A DNA stretch of 64,000 nucleotides from the NCBI RefSeq assembly GCF_954871325.1, contig NC_088778.1:11231882-11295881 (forward strand), given 5' to 3'. Shown piece after piece: positions 1-11,401 of the stretch. The translations under genes and the position numbers were made by a program. Numbering within the stretch: the first letter of the stretch is position 1; every line of letters starts with the position of its first letter. A model generated the notes under the pieces. That model was not told where the DNA came from. It saw only the letters and a list, made by a program, of their open reading frames with translations, and did no database searches. This DNA is from Gordionus sp. m RMFG-2023. Its lineage: Eukaryota > Nematomorpha > Gordioida > Chordodea > Parachordodidae.

Positions 1-232
1 TATATCCAAGCAATAATTTTTCTGAAAAATCTGATTTTGATGTCCATTTTTGGGCTAATCCTTTAATAAAAACGGTCTTGGAACCTGGGGATTTACTGTA
101 CATGCCCAGGGGATTTATTCATCAAGCCTCAACTTTAATAGAACAAGATATTGGCCACATAAACGATATAGAAAGTCGCGAAATATTTTCTTGTGGAAAA
201 TCAAGTCAATTTAAATTTCAAGAAATTGATTA
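1..232 (+). CDS. RIOX1: RIOX1/NO66-like ribosomal oxygenase, JmjC-domain segment (5' part of gene lies outside window)
   Basis: Frame 3 is open from the window edge to a TAA at about 230-232. It carries the end of a JmjC double-stranded beta-helix: [18 protein letters not shown], whose late histidine (in FIHQA) is the third iron ligand in JmjC oxygenases. The PRG.IHQA wording is characteristic of the ribosomal oxygenases NO66/RIOX1 and MINA/RIOX2, 2-oxoglutarate- and Fe(II)-dependent histidyl hydroxylases of ribosomal proteins. The family normally goes on within a few residues to an H-S-L-H-x-T-x-S-x-Y-Q segment. Here it runs into about 30 hydrophilic residues and then into a transposon, and the expected segment appears at 2.4-2.6 kb. 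The real exon end before 232 cannot be fixed: either a donor lies in the hydrophilic tail or the transposon sits in the exon. RIOX1 is preferred over RIOX2 from the C-terminal exon, with moderate certainty. Confidence 0.72.
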
Positions 233-240
233 ATAAATAT

Positions 241-2377
241 ATAGACGATTAAAACGAGATTTTCGGACTACCGTCTTTAAAATGAACGAAACTTGGCATG
301 ATAGTTTTCTATTTTGTATATTTTAGTAAATTCAAAATTTTAGAGTGCTAGTTCAACCAGATCTAAAAATATATGACTTCAAAGTAGAAAATCGCGCAAT
401 GCGTGATTTCATTAAATCTTGTTATTTTAAAAAATAATTAAGATAGAGTTTCAAATTATATATCATTTTATAGCCCTTAAAATTTTACGTTGGAAAATAT
501 TTTAAAAAATTAAAAAATACAAGTGTTTTCTTATTTCCGGTTAAAATAAAAAATTAACATTGCTAGGATGGGATTTTTTTTGAATGTTGATATTCTCTAA
601 AAATGTTTATTACATTTATATTAAACTATTTAGAAAATTTCTATAGCTATTTTGGTTTTTTTAATTTTATTTGAATTTTTATTATTTATATAAATAAAAT
701 AAGATAATATAGATGGCGTTATATACGAAAATTATTATAATATAATATTTTTAATAAAAATATGAATTCTATTGGAATTAAAATTAAAAAATAAATTGAG
801 TACAACTAATATGATGTCCTAGGGCAATGTAAGCAGGCATCCCATACAGATATGATTATAATAAGGACACGATAGTGTAAAATAAACAAATTTTAAAATT
901 TTATATTCAAACTATCATAAAAACACCTCTTATTATTCCATTTTGCGCTTTAATAGAAATTAATGAGTCCATAATTTGTAAATATATCCTTTCACTGTTG
1001 TGGATATACTATCATTATTTTTTGACCAATCAATTCAGCAAAAAGCCAAGTAAAATATATTACTGCTCTGATGGATCAGCTGCGAAATATAAAAATTTTT
1101 TTTTATAAATCTATGTTATCATCAATCAGATTTTGGTGTAGCAACTGAATTGCATTTTTCAGCTACATCCCATGGATAAGGTCCATGTGACGGCCTTGGC
1201 GGAACATTAAAAAGATTAGCAGTAAGTTTAATTCAGCGCAGCAGTTTTGGACACATTTTAACACCATTTGATTTATATTAGTTTGCAAAACAAAACATGT
1301 TATCAATAAATTTTACAATATAACCAACGAATAATACACTTTAGAAGAGATTAAACTACGAGAAAGATTCAATTTAGCCCGCTCTATTCCAGGAACATCG
1401 GGAAATACATGCTGTATTTCCTTTGAGTTTAAGTAAATTTAAAACAAAAATATATTCATATGCAGAAGACTTTCAAATTAACAATATCTCAAATGCTGAT
1501 AATTTCTCTTTCCTGTTATTAAAGGATTCGTATCATGTGTTTATGACGATTTTTGGTGGTTAGCCACAGTACTAAAAAAGAATAAAATTACTGAGGAGAT
1601 ATATATTTTCTTTTTACATCCCCATAGACCATCACCATTCTTCTTTTACCCCACAATTGAGGAAAAGATATGGTGCCCATTAATCCAATAATAACATTAG
1701 TAGATCGACGTACCTACAAATTATCGCCTCCGGAAATTCTATTAATAAGCTCAAAATGGGATAAGATTAAAACAAGAGGTATCTTTTTTATAATGTTTGT
1801 ATATATAATTTTAAAATATAGCGTCCTACTTATTACCCCAGGACATCATATTGGAAATTTTAATACCAATATAATACATATTTTTAATAAATATATTATA
1901 TTATAGCAAATATTTAATATAACGCCATCTATATTTTCTTTTTTATTTATATAAATAATAATTCAAATAAAATTAAAAAAACAAAAATGGGTATCGAGTT
2001 TTTTTATTAAATAGTTTAATATAAAGGTAATAAACATTTTTAGAGAATATCAACACCCAAAAAAATCCTCTTAATGTTTATTTTTTATTTTTACCGGAAA
2101 AACGTTGGAATTTTTTTTCGATATCGTAAAAATTTAAGGGCTATAAAATGATATATTATTTATAAGTCTATCTTTATATTTTAAAAAAAAACAAGATTTA
2201 ATGAAATCACGCATTACGCATTTTCGACTTTGAAGGCTTATATCTTTGGATCTGGTTGAGCTAGCGCTCTAAAATTTGACTTTTATTAACTTTTACAACA
2301 TAAATAATTAAAACATTCCAAGTTTCATTCATTTTTGAGATGATTGTCCGAATCTGGTTGATTTGTCATGGAATAAA
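241..2377. mobile_element. DNA transposon with long terminal inverted repeats, copy 1 (decayed)
   Basis: Bases of about 241-720 are repeated in inverted form at about 1915-2377 (for example the block around 295-420 against 2200-2330, and ATAGATGGCGTTA at about 710 against TAACGCCATCTAT at about 1918). The right end, GGTTGATTTGTCATGGAAT, matches the right end of the copy at 46329-50176, and the left GAGATTTTCGG matches that copy's left repeat. The middle (about 1040-1250, + strand) encodes a transposase piece with YYCSDGSAAKYKN and ATSHGKGPCDGLGGTLKRL, which occurs in the same protein family as the second copy. About 1.2 kb of internal sequence remains, so this is a deletion derivative. No clean target duplication was found; AAATTTCAAG on the left against AAATTCAAG on the right is only a weak candidate. 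It separates two coding parts of the RIOX1-like gene. Confidence 0.75.
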
Positions 2378-2688
2378 ACAAATTCAAGTTTTTAAAATTT
2401 ATACCTTTTATGTTCATCAAGAGAAATCACGGGAAATAAATGGTAACCCCAATAAAAAATTCAAAAAAGAAGCTAAAAATGATTCACAACATTCCTTACA
2501 TTTAACCTTATCCACTTGTCAAAACAATACATGGGGTCAATTAATCAAAAATGCGTTTGACCTCTCCCTGAAAAGTCTAATGCAAAATAACGTAAAATTC
2601 AGGAGATCTTTGCCTCCCAGATACTTACAGTACACGGGATTGCCCTATCGCAATGTTGATTTAAATTTTGATTCCAATAAGTCAAATG
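2378..2688 (+). CDS. RIOX1: RIOX1/NO66-like ribosomal oxygenase, segment after the JmjC core
   Basis: The + frame reads HSLHLTLSTCQNNTWGQL, then VKFRRSLPPRYLQYTGLPY. This matches the stretch that follows the JmjC core in ribosomal oxygenases (H-S-L-H-x-T-x-S-x-Y-Q-N-N-x-W, then V-x-F-R-R-x-L-P-x-x-Y-L-x-Y-x-G), which begins the dimerisation region. The codons up to about 2430 are lysine- and asparagine-rich and have no family counterpart. The start is set by the transposon edge; a splice acceptor somewhere in 2380-2490 is possible. A GT at 2689-2690 (AAATG|GTATAA) is the likely donor, but its phase does not fit the next recognised exon, and about 25 residues of the usual linker are missing, so one small exon between 2689 and 3123 may be undetected. 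Confidence 0.72.
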
Positions 2689-3123
2689 GTATAATAAATT
2701 TTCTTTCATTTCGTTTAATATTTTTTTCCAATGACTTGATCAATTTATCTGTCACTCACTGTCACCTCTTTGCATTGTATATTTTCCTTTATACTTAATC
2801 TTTATGCAATAATAATATTAAATGTATTTGCAAGTTTCATGTGCCTTTTTTATAGGGGGCTCATTTATTAAATATATAAATCAAATTGATTTTTAGAATT
2901 AAATTTATTTTATTAAAATAAATAATTAAACACTCATTTAAATTCCTATCTTCAACCAAATAAGTTTTATTTGATTGATGGTTGATCTTTCGAAATAAAA
3001 TAAATTATTTTGTTTATTTTATATCATCATTTTTAAATTTTTATTTAAAACACTTTTTAAGATCCAAAATGTAACGTTGGCCTCCGAACCAAATTTGTAT
3101 CCAATTTTCACTCTCTTTGTCAG
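2689..3123 (+). other. Intron of the RIOX1-like gene
   Basis: AT-rich stretch between two recognised coding segments. It ends in a good polypyrimidine tract and acceptor (TTTTCACTCTCTTTGTCAG). A small missing exon may lie inside, but none can be recognised. Confidence 0.45.
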
Positions 3124-3306
3124 GATGTTTTGCAAAATATATCACCTGACTTAGCCGTAGATATATTCTCTATTTCCAGTAACGCTGGTTGTTATCTGAG
3201 GGATTCATTGCCACCATGTTTAAATATTTATGAAAAAATGGGCTCTATTTTTGACGATTTGGATAACAGCGAGAGTTGCGAAAGAAGTAATTTAAAATTA
3301 TTTTGA
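3124..3306 (+). CDS. RIOX1: RIOX1/NO66-like ribosomal oxygenase, C-terminal exon
   Basis: After the acceptor CAG at 3121-3123 the frame GAT GTT TTG is open to TGA at 3304-3306. It contains YLRDSLPPCL, the counterpart of the family's x-x-x-H-D-S-L-P-P-V-L motif in the C-terminal winged-helix region, preceded by SPDLAVDIF where the family has P-V-D-x-A-V-D. The tail is short and acidic. Nothing in this exon is broken. Whether the gene still works depends on how the 241-2377 transposon is handled in the transcript. Confidence 0.65.
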   Translation, partial: DVLQNISPDLAVDIFSISSNAGCYLRDSLPPCLNIYEKMGSIFDDLDNSESCERSNLKLF

Positions 3307-4411
3307 TGTGGATAATTTTTCTGGAGATTTCTTAATATTACAATTAAGTGTTAACATTTTTAAATCACCAAATATCACAATCCTAATAGTTATATTATAA
3401 AACAATTTATACAGTAATAATTAATTGAAGAATGAGATTTTTTAGAAATGAACAATTGGTATAGCAGAATGGACGATGTTATTCAGTATCTACGATGTAT
3501 TTCTAGTGGAATTAAGCCTATTTTTTTTAAAATTAATTAGCCCCCTTTTCAAATTTTTTTTTACTATTTTTTTCAAAAGTGTTAAATTTGAACCCCCTTT
3601 CCCTTTATTATTGTTATAATAATTAATATTTTTACACACTCAAAAATCTTTTTCATATTTTTTTTATAGCCTAAAGGAGCAAAAGTATTATTAATATTTT
3701 TGAATTTGCTTTATTTAAAGTTTAGAGTGAAGTTAACTATCATCAAGTACTGGTGATAAATAGCTCTATTTTTATCAGATTTTGAGCCAACTCTAATAAG
3801 GCATAACCCATTTTTTAAACGAAAACTATTATCTTAGCCTCAATCGAGGTTTAAACTTAAACGATAGCTCAACTTAAAAATAGCAATTTTTTACGACTGC
3901 TCTAGCCTATTTAGTAAAAAGGGCAAGAAATAGTCCAAATTTAAATTCTTTTAAATGTTTAAATGGAAATTTGCAAATGTATAGGTTGTTAGGATTAATC
4001 AATATACTTTGAAAGATATAATAAATTGGGATATTTTTTGTCAGGCTCTTCGGTTTACTTTTGCCAATGAACCATTTTTTTTATTGATTGATAAAAAATA
4101 AATTACTAGGAACATGTTGACAATGTTAATGTATACAGCATCTACATGCCCGGAAATATGTTCAAAGCAAGCTCCTTTCAAAATCTACCTCTAACCCATT
4201 AATTTTTTTTTACTCATTATGTTATAACAACCTCATGATATTAATTTATTCCTGAACCCTGTGGATACTTTATCCTGCAATACTGTGGTGTTTAAAAGGG
4301 ATTTTTATCTTATGATTTTGATCAAGGTATATCATCGAGTGTTAAGAAAAAATATTTTGTCAAATTTAATGTTAATAAATATTATTGAACCTTCGACATT
4401 GGAATGGATTT
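3307..4411. other. AT-rich intergenic stretch
   Basis: No open frame, repeat or RNA signature worth naming was seen. It begins with the 3' flank of the RIOX1-like gene and runs into the minisatellite at 4412. Confidence 0.4.
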
Positions 4412-5066
4412 CGATCCCCCTTAAAAAAAATCCCCTCAAAAACTAACTCTTAAATTAAAATCCCCTCAAAAACTAAAGCTTAAAATAAAATCCCCTCAAA
4501 AACTAACCCTTAAAATAAAATCTTCTCAAATATAAAATCTTAAACTGAAATCCCCTCAAAAATAAAACCTTAAACTAAAATCCCCTCAAAAATAAACTCT
4601 TAAATCAAAATTCCCTTAAATACTAAATTTTAAAAATAAATTCCCTTAAATACTAACCTTAAATTAAAATCCCCTCAAAAATAAACCTTTAAAATAAAAT
4701 CCCCTTAAAAATAAACCTTCAAAATAAAATCAAAAACTAAAATCCCTCAAAAACTAACCCTTAAAATATAATCACCACAAAAATAAACCCTTAAATTAAA
4801 ATGACCTTAAAATAAACTTTTATCCAAAATAAACCCTTAGACCAAAATCCCTTCAAATACTAAACCTTAAAATAAAATCCCCTCAAATTCTAAAATTTTG
4901 AATCCGCTCAAAATAAAACCCTAGAACCAATATCTCCTCAAAAATATCTTAAAATAACCCCCCCCCCCCCACCAAAACCTTTACAATAAACCCCTAAAAT
5001 AAAATTATTCATAAAACTGACCTTTAGACTAAAATCGCTCAAAAACTAACCCTTAAAATATAATCC
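4412..5066. repeat. Degenerate 30-bp minisatellite, left part
   Basis: Roughly 20 tandem units near AAAATCCCCTCAAAAACTAA plus CCCTTAAAAT. Copies at 4455-4530 are almost identical, and later ones are decayed and include a C run at about 4960. The array stops exactly at 5066, where an LTR retroelement begins, and resumes at 10221. Confidence 0.9.
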
Positions 5067-5825
5067 TGTTGTTTTCTGGATTTCGTTATTTTTATGAGTC
5101 GTGTGTGTGTTAGAGAAGGACTACGAGGTTGGGAATAATTGATTTATTTAAAGATAATATATAATGAATTTAATTAATGTAAAATACAATCGATTAATGA
5201 AATTAATTTAAATTAACAATTTCGTATATAAGAAAAAATATCATTTTTCTTTTCTGATTTTTTTCTTCTTTATATATATCTATGCATAAAATATAATCTT
5301 TTCAATTTGAATAATAATATTACAAAATATAATTTCTATACTTGTTCATATAACAATTCCTAAAATATAATACATTTCTTAATTTTGAATAATCATATAT
5401 GCTTGAACTTATCTCTTATCCAATATATTTTCTTTTTTGCTTAAATATTAAAAATAATCATTTGCATAATACAACAGTTATAATATTCGGAGGAATTATA
5501 AAAATCAGGTTTATTTTATCAAAGAATCCCATGATATATTTAAATAAATTCATGAACCAAGTTTATTTTATTAAAGAATCAAATTTATTTTTCACTGAAA
5601 ATATAAATAAAATATTTAATCTAAATTATCACCGAAGGTAACAAAATGACCTTTCGAAATAAATTGTAACTTGTATAATGTCATTAACAATTAGAATTTG
5701 TATAGTTTAATGTCATTAACAAAAAAAGAAAAACAATTTAAAATTTGAAGAATGTCATTACCAAAACAAAAAAAAAACAAATAGTTTAAAGGAGAATAAA
5801 AATAAACAATTATAACTACTTAACA
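5067..5825 (-). repeat. LTR of element 1 (3' LTR, enlarged)
   Basis: Shares its first 12 bases and its last ~340 bases with the right LTR (for example ACCGAAGGTAACAAAATGA near 5631 and 10033). About 400 bases in between (about 5079-5490) are absent from the right LTR, so this LTR contains an insertion or the other one a deletion. Confidence 0.78.
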
Positions 5826-7174
5826 TTTCACTCTTTTTTTAAAAAGTTTTTGCCCTCTATCTATCATCTTATCGTTTGTCTTGTTTACCGGTTTCTTCAT
5901 CATTTGTTGTTCGTTTGTCCTTTGTTGATCTTGATAGTTATCATTAGTCATCACTAGTATATTTCATTAGTTTTCACCCACAAAAAAAATCTTGTTTATA
6001 AGCTATTGAAAATTTATTTTAAATTTAAAAATTCTTTATAATGAAATATATTTTATTATTTATTACATATTTTTTTTTAAAATCTATTTTTATATTCTGA
6101 AGAGACTGTGCTTCAGTAAAGGGTTGAACGGTAGGGAGTTCGTCTAGCTGGGATCTTGTAAGAGGCATTTAAATTATTTAAATAATTTACTCGTAACTTT
6201 AATTTAACGTTTAATCTTATTTAAATAAAAGTTATAAAAATAATTTTTCAAAAGAAAGTATTTTGTTAAAACTAAAATAAAAAAGTGTATATCCAAATTA
6301 CAAATTAATCGTGAAAATAATTATTTTAACACAAAAAAATAAAGTATATCTTTAAGAATAAAAATATGTCCCTTTTATAGGGAAAATAAAACTTGCAATT
6401 ATAAATTAAAATAAAATTGTCCCAAAGTGAAAAAAGAACGTTTTTGCAAAAAGGAGTTATGTTAGTTTTATCTTATAATTAGGGATAAAACCTACCCCCT
6501 ATACTTTCTGGAACTTAATTATATCTCTGGATGCAGGGCGATCTCCCGGACCTTAATATCTAACTTATATTTGCTGAACACCTTACTAACAACTCCAAAT
6601 GTAAGAAAAACCCTTAAGAAAAAGAAAACACAAAAACCATATGTTAACCTTAAATGTACTTTAATCAAAACAAAAGAAAAACTTTATTTAATTTTTATGT
6701 ATTGAAGACAAAACAAAAGGGTAAAAAAGAAAACTAATTTTAATTGAAGTTTATAACATATTCATTATAAAATTTTCGAATTTTTTAGGCAATATTACAT
6801 TTATGATTGGTCTTTGACTCTTAAGACTCAGATCTTGTACTTGTATATGATTTACTGGTTCAACATCATTTCTTCCCCTTCTAAAATTTAGAATATAAGG
6901 TATTGTATTATTAACATTTGTTTTCAAATCTGTTGTACCCTCTTTCGAATTTAAAATATTATAAAACTAACAAAATTACAAAAATTAAGAAGATAAAACT
7001 GACGAAATTACAATTATATTTCAAATACAAAAACAAAGGAGAGACCTTAACTTCAATATAAAAAATTGAACTTAGATAATACTTAATAATGAGAACTTGG
7101 AACTTAATCAATTACTTTACTCTTGAAATATACCCTTTTGCAAAATCATCATTTTTATTCAGAAAATCCAATAA

Positions 7175-8600
7175 TTATTTAATAATATTTTTATATATAA
7201 AAACTGAGAAAATTTTACGATCTATATAAAATTTAAAAATCAAATATATAAAAACTGAGAAAATTTCACGATCTATATAAAATATAACAATCCAAATTTT
7301 TATAAAATTTAATAATGATAAAATTTCAATAATAATTTTGCGAAAATTTAAGCAAATTTTATTAATTTTCAAATCCAAATTTTAATAATTATTTTAAAAA
7401 AAATCCTGAAAAAATTAATAATCATTTTTTTAAAGGAATCTTCACAAAAATTTTAATCAATATTAATCATATTTGAAAAATCAAGAGAAAAATTAATAAT
7501 TAATGAAAAAATTTCATTTTACAAAATACAAAAAATGTCAGTAACAAATGATTGACATTATATAAAAAGTTATGACACCATTATTTAGAGGTATAATATT
7601 CGTTGACCTTTTTTTAATCTGGTCTAAATGTCTTTTTACAATTTTGTTTCCAGTATCTATTTCGTATGATAAATTCCCATCTTTACGTGTTACTGTACCT
7701 TTGTTCCTAATGTTTTCCTTGAAAGTTTTATTCCAAACTTTGTCACCTATCACGATATTTCGATTTGACGATATTTCGATTTGACGATATTTCGATTAAA
7801 ATTCACTTTATCTTCTTGTGGTTTAATAAATCCCATCTGGTTTTTATAATTCTGAAAAACATCATTTCGCTTGGTATCTTGTTGGTTGTTGCGTTTGGTG
7901 TGTTATGATAATTAAATATTAACTTTTCTAATATCTAAGTCTATTTTATTATTACTTTCCTTTTCATACTCATGCTCATTTTCATTGATCTTATCATTCG
8001 CTCACACTGACCATTGGACTATTGGTGGTGAGGTGAGGTGCTGTGAGTATGCGTTCAATTCCATGATCTTCACAAAATTTCTCGAATAAGTCACTAGTAA
8101 AGTTAGTTCTATTATCACTCACTATTTTTTCAGGTATAGATTATCTGCATATTTATTACATGAATCACAATTTTTTACCTCCTGATCTATTTCAGCGTTT
8201 ATACCAGGCCACCACAAATAATCTCTCGCTTATAATTTCGTTTTTCCAACACCTAGATGACCTTTCAGCAACTCTTGCAACATCTCTTTTCTCATATTTC
8301 GTGGTATTATTATTCTATTTAAAGAGAAAATCTTTAATTAAGCTCAGTTCCAACTCCATATTTTTATATGTTTTGTTCTTTATATTGTTAATTACTTCCA
8401 TTAATTCTTTATCAATAATAGTTTCTTTAACTATTCTTTTAAATTTTTTTGGTATGCTCCATAATTTATCATCAATTATTTCACCATCTATTTTTTGTAC
8501 CATCTCTTCTGTGTTCGTTTCTGGAATTAATTATGGTATAATATTATCATAATCTTCCTCGATTTATCCAGGTCCTTCCCAAAAGTGCAATCTTGTCACT
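7175..8600 (-). pseudogene. Ty3-like pol remnant (integrase side) of element 1
   Basis: On the - strand, 7538-7753 carries the end-of-pol pattern GDKVWNKTF... with KIVKRHLDQIKK, seen after the integrase core in Ty3/gypsy polyproteins. Near 8190-8290 there is the integrase zinc-binding style segment around YLWWPGINAEIDQ. It is a broken fossil, and no continuous reading is claimed. Confidence 0.6.
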
Positions 8601-8878
8601 TTGGACTACATAAGCATTTAAAATTTGGGTTTTGTTCTCGAATTTTGCCTTGACTTGGACAGTACCTAACACTTTTATCAATTTTCCATCGTATCCAGTT
8701 AATTTTGTTTCCGATTTATTTAAGAATTTTATTCCAATCTTTCTTGTAATATGAATCAGTGATGCTGAATTTAGAACCTGTATCTATTTGCATTGGTACG
8801 TCCTTCAAATATACTGTAACTTTATATGCTGTGTTTTCATTATCGGCATCCATATTGTTTATGTTCAAATTATATAAA

Positions 8879-9510
8879 TTATATTCTTTTTTTCTCTAAC
8901 TTATCATTATCATCTTCTTCTATATTTACAGTGTTTACTTTGTTTGTGTATCGTGATTGATTATAATCGTTGTTATATCTACCATTGCATACTTGATTTC
9001 TTCCTTGGTTTCCAATATTATAATTATTGTTATGTCTTTGAATAAATCTTGAATCATTGTTATATCTGTAATTATAATCATTATTAAATCTATAACTCGC
9101 ATTATAGTTCTGATATCTAGGATTGTAATTATTTCTTTGAAAGTCATGTGGCCTCTTGTTGTCCATGATTGTCTGTTATCATAATTAGATTGTAAATTTT
9201 GTCTTTCGTCATGGTCTCCATATCTCACCATCTGTTTATTTTCATCTGTTTTCCTACCTCTTTGCCTTTCTAAATGTTTAACGGTTGTTTCATCTTCTAT
9301 TTTTTCGTTTAAAGAAATATTTTCAAATTTAACAATTATATTTTCTTTTAATTCTAACTCCTCAAAATCATCTCTTAAAGTAAGAACTTCTGCTAATGTA
9401 ATGTTTTCCTTTAACGTAATTTTCTGCCTAATATTTTTGCTGATTGACGAAATTTTTACTTTTTCAATAACTCTACTATCATCTAGCAAACACTCATTTT
9501 TAAAATGCAT
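8879..9510 (-). pseudogene. gag/nucleocapsid-like remnant of element 1
   Basis: A low-complexity Asn/Tyr/Arg-rich stretch (such as NNYNPRYQNYNASYRF) on the - strand, close to the 5' LTR side. A very similar N-rich region occurs in element 2 (56340-57180), which supports a gag nucleocapsid origin. Fossil. Confidence 0.5.
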
Positions 9511-9886
9511 AATCTACTTATTCAATTGATGTAACTTTCATTTTTACCTTGTACAGCTGCGTTAAATAATAATAAGTTCGAATTTGTAGATTTCCTCGGG
9601 TGTAATAACCTGAATTTTTGATGGATTGATGAAGTCGGTAGGTGAACAAATCGATTTGAGCTTGATATATTCTTCGTCTGGTAATCTTATTGTGAAGGAT
9701 CCAGCTTTTTCGATGTCTGATATCTGAGCATCCTTGAATATGTCTTCTAATCTACTTAAAAAAAGATCGCTATATTGCCTGAGTATATCGGAAATTCAAT
9801 ATTTATATTAACATTATTATTGGGAACCTGTTTCATATTTTATTATTTATTTACGATTTCATCGAGTATGTAGCGGACTGCCACCA

Positions 9887-10220
9887 TGTTGTTTTCTGAG
9901 AATTCGATATCATAATCGGAGGAAATATAAGAATCAGGTTTATTTTATTAAAGAATCAAATTTATTTTTAACTGAAAATACAAATAAAATTCGTTGTTTA
10001 TATATAATATAATATTTAATTTAAATTATCACCGAAGGTAACAAAATGATTTTTCGAAATAAATTGTAACTTGTATAATGTCATTAACGATTAGAATTTG
10101 TATAGTTCAATGTCATTAACAAGAAAAGAAAAACAATTTAAAATTTGAATGTCATTACCAAAACAAAAAAAACAAATAGTTTAAAGGAGATTAAAAAAAA
10201 ACAATTACAACTACTTAACA
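9887..10220 (-). repeat. LTR of element 1 (5' LTR)
   Basis: 334 bp, starts TGTTGTTTTCTG and ends CTACTTAACA on the + strand. The target duplication AATCC follows. Confidence 0.8.
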
Positions 10221-10362
10221 AATCCCCTTAAAAATGAACCCTTAAAATATAATCCCCTCAAAAACTAATCCTTGAAATAAAATCTTTTTAAAAATAAACG
10301 CTTAAACTAAAATCCCCTAAAAAACTAACCCTTAAAAAATCTTCCCAAAAATAACAGCCAAT
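10221..10362. repeat. Degenerate 30-bp minisatellite, right part
   Basis: Continuation of the 4412-5066 array (AATCCCCTCAAAAACTAATCC units) after the LTR element. About four to five units remain. Confidence 0.85.
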
Positions 10363-11401
10363 CAAAGAAATGCAGGATTTCTGGAAATTCTTTTATTTAT
10401 TAATTTGTATAGATATTGGTGGTGGAGGTCTGCAAAGCCCATCCCAGTTATCAGCCACTCTCCCATATTAAAAATAGTTTTTTATTTTGGTGTTTAACAA
10501 CAAATAAGATTTTATGAGATTTCGAATCTCACAATCAAAATCCCAATGGTGGGTTGTGAGACTTTTATATGCCCCTGTTTTGAAGTAGCCATAAATCTAA
10601 AGTAAAAATTTCCATGACATGAATTTAAAATTATTAATATTATAATATGGATAATGGTAAAAACCTAACTATTTAATTATATTCTATGTTTTAGGATAAT
10701 ATTTTAATAATGCTTTGCAAGAGATATATTGTTTTATTTCAAGAGCTCATCTTTATTTTTTTAAGATTATTAACCCTCTATTGCGCGACATATCAATAAA
10801 TGATATAATTTTTTAAAAAAACTTATTTGTCTTTAAAAGGCTTTTAATAAACTAAAAATAATTTATTTTTTTTTAAATTTTTAAACCGTAAAAAAAATTG
10901 TAAAAAGTATCATATTTTTTATTTCAAACCTATTACATAATAAAGACATATAATTTTATTATTTTATAAATAATGTAATAAAACAAATTTATATTAATTT
11001 TCGTGAAATAATTTAAATAAATCGTTTTTTATAGTAAAACATAATTATACACCATATTTAGTACAAATCACTTTCGTAGCTACATCCAGGTTTTTCACCG
11101 CGCCATTTTACTATATTTTGGTTAATGTGCTATTAAATCCTGTCTTATTTCTTTCTGCGTAATAAGACTTGTCGGCCCCTTGTTAGATAATTTTAAATAT
11201 TCGGTGTCAATTGATATTCGTTTTTTACGCTAGCGTTCATATTATTGTTAAATTTACAGAGTATCTGCTATTTAAATTTTAATAATGGCATCTGTTCTTT
11301 TACCGGTACCTTTAAAGCTATAAAATCTCGCCGATATATTAACCAAGATTTATGCGCATCATATCAAGTATATGGAATACTATTCGGTGATACCATTTAC
11401 G

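Larger units (their letters stand above)
5067..10220 (-). mobile_element. Ty3/gypsy-like LTR retrotransposon fossil, element 1
   Basis: Flanked by a 5-bp target duplication AATCC (5062-5066 and 10221-10225) inside the minisatellite. The LTRs are at 5067-5825 and 9887-10220, with TG...CA ends. Read on the - strand, the primer-binding site just inside the right LTR begins TGGTGGCAGTCCGC, and a purine-rich tract (AAAAAAAGAGTGAAA) abuts the left LTR. A gag-like asparagine-rich region lies near the 5' side and pol remnants follow. The element is broken in many places and large parts of pol are not recognisable. Divergence between the LTRs suggests an old insertion. Confidence 0.8.

Noticed and set aside
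7175-7378. 67-codon - strand ORF with a repeated YIDR.IFSVFIY segment
   Set aside because: Arises from a short tandem duplication in AT-rich DNA inside the LTR element.
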